Source: Aliiglaciecola sp. 3_MG-2023
GTDB lineage: Bacteria > Pseudomonadota > Gammaproteobacteria > Enterobacterales > Alteromonadaceae
Direction of reading: 5' to 3'
Assembly (NCBI RefSeq): GCF_030548205.1
Contig: NZ_JAUORV010000020.1
Location: forward strand, 1 to 64,000
Length of the DNA stretch: 64,000 nucleotides
Position 1 is the first letter of the stretch; every line of letters begins with the position of its first letter. The notes below the pieces were generated by a model. That model searched no databases. It had not been told where the DNA came from and saw only the letters and a program-made list of their open reading frames with translations. This document shows positions 61,421-64,000 of the stretch, piece by piece. The position numbers and the translations under genes were made by a program.

Positions 61421-62474
61421 GTGTTCTTCTCCTGTACAAAGGATGTAATAGTTATTTTTATTTGCTGATTTTTTGTGACTTAAAACATAAATGCATTTTC
61501 ACGTCGTTACACTTGCAACGAGTTAAAAGCACAAGTCATACCTAAAACATTGATTTAAAAAATTATTATTGAATTTCTTTGAAGAAGTTAAATTGAAACA
61601 ACCTAAAAAGATAAAAAAATATCTTTAATAACAGCAACTTGACAGACATAAAAACATTTTATTTACAGACTGAAACATATAAGATTTTCTTATTGAAATT
61701 TGAGGATTGAGATAAGATTAATTAATATTTTTTAAATTTGATAAAAAAATCTTATGCAAAAATAAACTTCATTTATGCATTTTGAAAACTCGCACTATTT
61801 CGATGCAATGGAATGGAAATACGGATGATAATTATACATTGGAGAATTTTTTAACCCGACCTAAAGTTATAAACATCCTAATTATGACCACTTATAATGA
61901 TATAATTTTCTATATGTCATGATTTTAGAAACATATTGTAATATACAATGAGACTTCCAATATTTTGCTCAACCCTAAACGCCGCGCTTACCCTAGCCCA
62001 TTTTGACCTTCAAGAAAGAGTAAATATGCACTAAAAAGTGAATTTTTATTCAATCATTTCTGCTTTGCACCAAATTGGATGTTTTTTACATCATGAAATG
62101 TGATTTCAATTTTTTAGTGGTTAACACTTAACATTCATATGAGGTGCGTTGAATAAAGCTCATCTCAAAACAGTTATAACTAAGCCAGAGTATTTGCATA
62201 CTAAATTGATATTTGGATTAGTTAGGCGAAAAACCGCTACCTTTTTCCCAAAATAAATCATCGGATGCTCGTTGATTCATACGCTTCATGGTGACCTCTT
62301 AAGGGCTTTTAGCAAGTGAGATAACAAATTCATTTAGATCGTAAAGTTTCTGTAAAGACGCCCCTTACTAATGAACTAAGTAGAACTTAACTCTGTCCGA
62401 ATCGCCATTGTGAGAAATATGACTTCTATGCTCATTACCTCGCTTTTGCCAACAATAATTAATGTGGAGAATCC
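61421..62474. other. AT-rich 1-kb intergenic region
   Basis: This gap separates the divergent TonB receptor and the lipoprotein. It is very AT-rich, without REP units or a confident gene. A 23-codon minus-strand frame (62289 to 62218, starting ATG AAG CGT, ribosome-like GAGGT four bases upstream) could encode a tiny peptide but is weakly supported. The plus-strand end, GTGGAGAATCC before 62475, is a normal ribosome site. The length suggests complex regulation of the receptor operon. Confidence 0.5.
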
Positions 62475-63983
62475 ATGAAAATCAGTAAGACCCCCCTTAA
62501 ATTCACTTACTACCCTTGGGTATGTATGGGTTTAATGCTATTCGTACTAACTGGCTGTGGCAGTGACGACGACAGTTCAGGTTATATTAAATTCTATAAT
62601 GCATCGGCGAATGCGCCTGGGGTTTACCTCACAGTTGATGAAGATTTAGATAATGACGACGACGATGAAATTGAACTTACCTACAGCGCTGTGGAGTTTG
62701 CAGAAGTCAGTGCAAATAACGAGTTGGATACGGGTAGCTATTATGTTGAATTAGCATGGCAGGATGAAGAAAGTAGTGATCGCAGTGATCTCGAAATGGT
62801 CTATCAGGAACAATTAAGCATCAACTCTGACAGCATTACGTTCCTTGCTATGACGGGCGATATTAGAGACCCCGAGGTACTTAAATTTGATATTGAAATT
62901 GTCGATGACGATGACGACGATGATGATGATTTGTTTAATCTGCGATTTTTAAATCTGCACCCTGACTACACGTACGTTGACGTATATATGTCTGCGGATA
63001 ATGAAACCTTTAATGAAGCGGTATTCGTTAATACAAGCAGTTATAACGAATTGTCTGAAAATATAAAAATGGACCAAGACCAATATATTTTCTACATCAC
63101 AGAAGCAGGTAGTGACGAAGTTATTTATACCTCTACTGACCAATCCTATAGCACTGTAAGTCAGTATGTCATTGTATTACGAGAAAATGTTGGGGTTGGT
63201 TCATCACCTTTTGCTATCGATAGTATTGGCACAAATGGCGCAACCTTGTTGAACGATGTTGATTCAGAAGCCACCTTCGGTTTCTATAACGGTGTGGCGG
63301 AAAGTGAATATTTACCTTACTACGGCGGCTATATCAATATTGATGTCAAATTAGATGACGACTCAGAAATATTGATTGAAAACTTAGGCACAGGTGAATT
63401 CAGTGATTCCACAACCACTGCGAATGGCGACTATGGATTTGACGTTACGGATAGTTACACTGACGATACATATATCAGCGATGCATTATTAAGTTTGGAA
63501 GAAAATGCCGATAGTACCATCTTCATTTATAACAAGATTGACCCTATTGATGATGATGAAGACGACGACATTGATGAAGACAGTGATGGTGTAGTTGACG
63601 GTTACGAAGCCACAATAAAGTCACTTACAATTACCAAGAGCAACACTTCTAGTATCTATAGCCATGGTATCAAAGTGGTTAACTTATCTGATTCTGACGA
63701 TTTTAGCCGCGTGACATTCTATTTCGTTTTAAATGACGAAATAATTTCTACAGCTGAAAACAAATTATCGGTTCTAGAAACCAGTAGTGGTTCAGTTTCC
63801 TTACTGAATAACACCTACGATATTTTCGCCATCGCCACAATAGACGGTACCGACGTTATTATGGACAGTATGTCGATGACCTTAGATGAAGACAGCGTGG
63901 AACAATTTCTAATATTCGCAGAAAATGAATCTATGCCATCTGGTTATGAAATGACCTTAGTTAACCAATCATCTGACGAGTAA
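62475..63983 (+). CDS. Acidic DUF4397-like surface lipoprotein
   Basis: The 502-residue protein has a lipoprotein signal (LMLFVLTGC, Cys about 28). Immediately after comes GSDDDSSGYIKFYNASANAPGVYLTVD, matching the start of a DUF4397 domain, and a second related segment begins near LFNLRFLNLHPDYTYVDVYM. Several runs of Asp occur (DDDDD, DDEDDDIDEDSDG), giving a very acidic protein that may bind Ca2+. It lies alone before the window end. Function unknown. Confidence 0.75.
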   Translation: MKISKTPLKFTYYPWVCMGLMLFVLTGCGSDDDSSGYIKFYNASANAPGVYLTVDEDLDNDDDDEIELTYSAVEFAEVSANNELDTGSYYVELAWQDEESSDRSDLEMVYQEQLSINSDSITFLAMTGDIRDPEVLKFDIEIVDDDDDDDDDLFNLRFLNLHPDYTYVDVYMSADNETFNEAVFVNTSSYNELSENIKMDQDQYIFYITEAGSDEVIYTSTDQSYSTVSQYVIVLRENVGVGSSPFAIDSIGTNGATLLNDVDSEATFGFYNGVAESEYLPYYGGYINIDVKLDDDSEILIENLGTGEFSDSTTTANGDYGFDVTDSYTDDTYISDALLSLEENADSTIFIYNKIDPIDDDEDDDIDEDSDGVVDGYEATIKSLTITKSNTSSIYSHGIKVVNLSDSDDFSRVTFYFVLNDEIISTAENKLSVLETSSGSVSLLNNTYDIFAIATIDGTDVIMDSMSMTLDEDSVEQFLIFAENESMPSGYEMTLVNQSSDE

Positions 63984-64000
63984 TCTGACAACAGCTCGCT

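Noticed and set aside
62218-62289. 23-residue minus-strand frame in the 1-kb intergenic region
   Set aside because: Too short to judge; the ribosome-like GAGGT is only four bases from the ATG and nothing else supports it.

Overview
The window looks like a chromosomal segment of a marine gammaproteobacterium of the Alteromonadales (Paraglaciecola/Glaciecola/Alteromonas-like). This rests on protein styles: a TonB receptor with periplasmic M20 hydrolases, KatB/AnkB, a FumC preceded by a Fur-controlled FagA-like gene, DUF3750, an NhaD-type antiporter and moderate-to-low GC. The assignment is inferred without any search. No rRNA, tRNA, CRISPR, IS or phage genes were seen.

Layout. 1-120: GTAG-type REP hairpins. 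127-672: YjjX phosphatase. 689-5785: minus-strand operon of a LolD/MacB-type ATPase, three HlyD-type adaptors and one MacB/FtsX permease. 5908-9157: MsbA-like exporter, a family-3 solute-binding protein and a nine-copy 45-bp palindromic repeat array. 9158-11798: thiolase, IYD-like nitroreductase and CreA.

11911-30050 is the most remarkable part. Twelve minus-strand genes, tightly spaced from 30050 down to 14563, with a further kinase gene after a 354-bp gap, form one phospho-signalling locus. It encodes four Ser/Thr kinases (one fused to a DnaJ C-terminal region, two with a membrane segment and Sel1 repeats, one soluble), two PP2C phosphatases (one membrane-anchored), three stand-alone FHA-type proteins, an M4 metallopeptidase joined through a membrane segment to two cytoplasmic FHA domains, a MotA/TolQ/ExbB-type channel protein, and a VWA protein whose N-terminal membrane helix carries an Asp placed as in MotB/ExbD. 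I read the last two as a candidate ion-driven 5:2 motor with a periplasmic VWA domain, controlled by Ser/Thr phosphorylation and FHA binding. No type VI secretion core genes are present.

30322-40523: MFS exporter, VIT-family metal transporter, DUF3750 lipoprotein, hybrid histidine kinase, NhaD-like antiporter, small unknown genes, and a Fur-box/fagA/fumC unit next to a second Fur-box promoter that drives a small RNA or small protein. 40688-47442: ankB-katB, a D-amino-acid deaminase/aldolase-like PLP enzyme and an Amt-GGDEF-EAL fusion. 47689-51108: an OxyR-like regulator lacking the peroxidatic Cys, divergent from a carbonic anhydrase/SulP operon, with an OxyR-like operator between them. 51195-53451: glyA and a LysR regulator. 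53622-61420: TonB receptor plus three tandem AbgB-like secreted hydrolases. 61421-62474: long AT-rich intergenic stretch. 62475-63983: acidic DUF4397-like lipoprotein.
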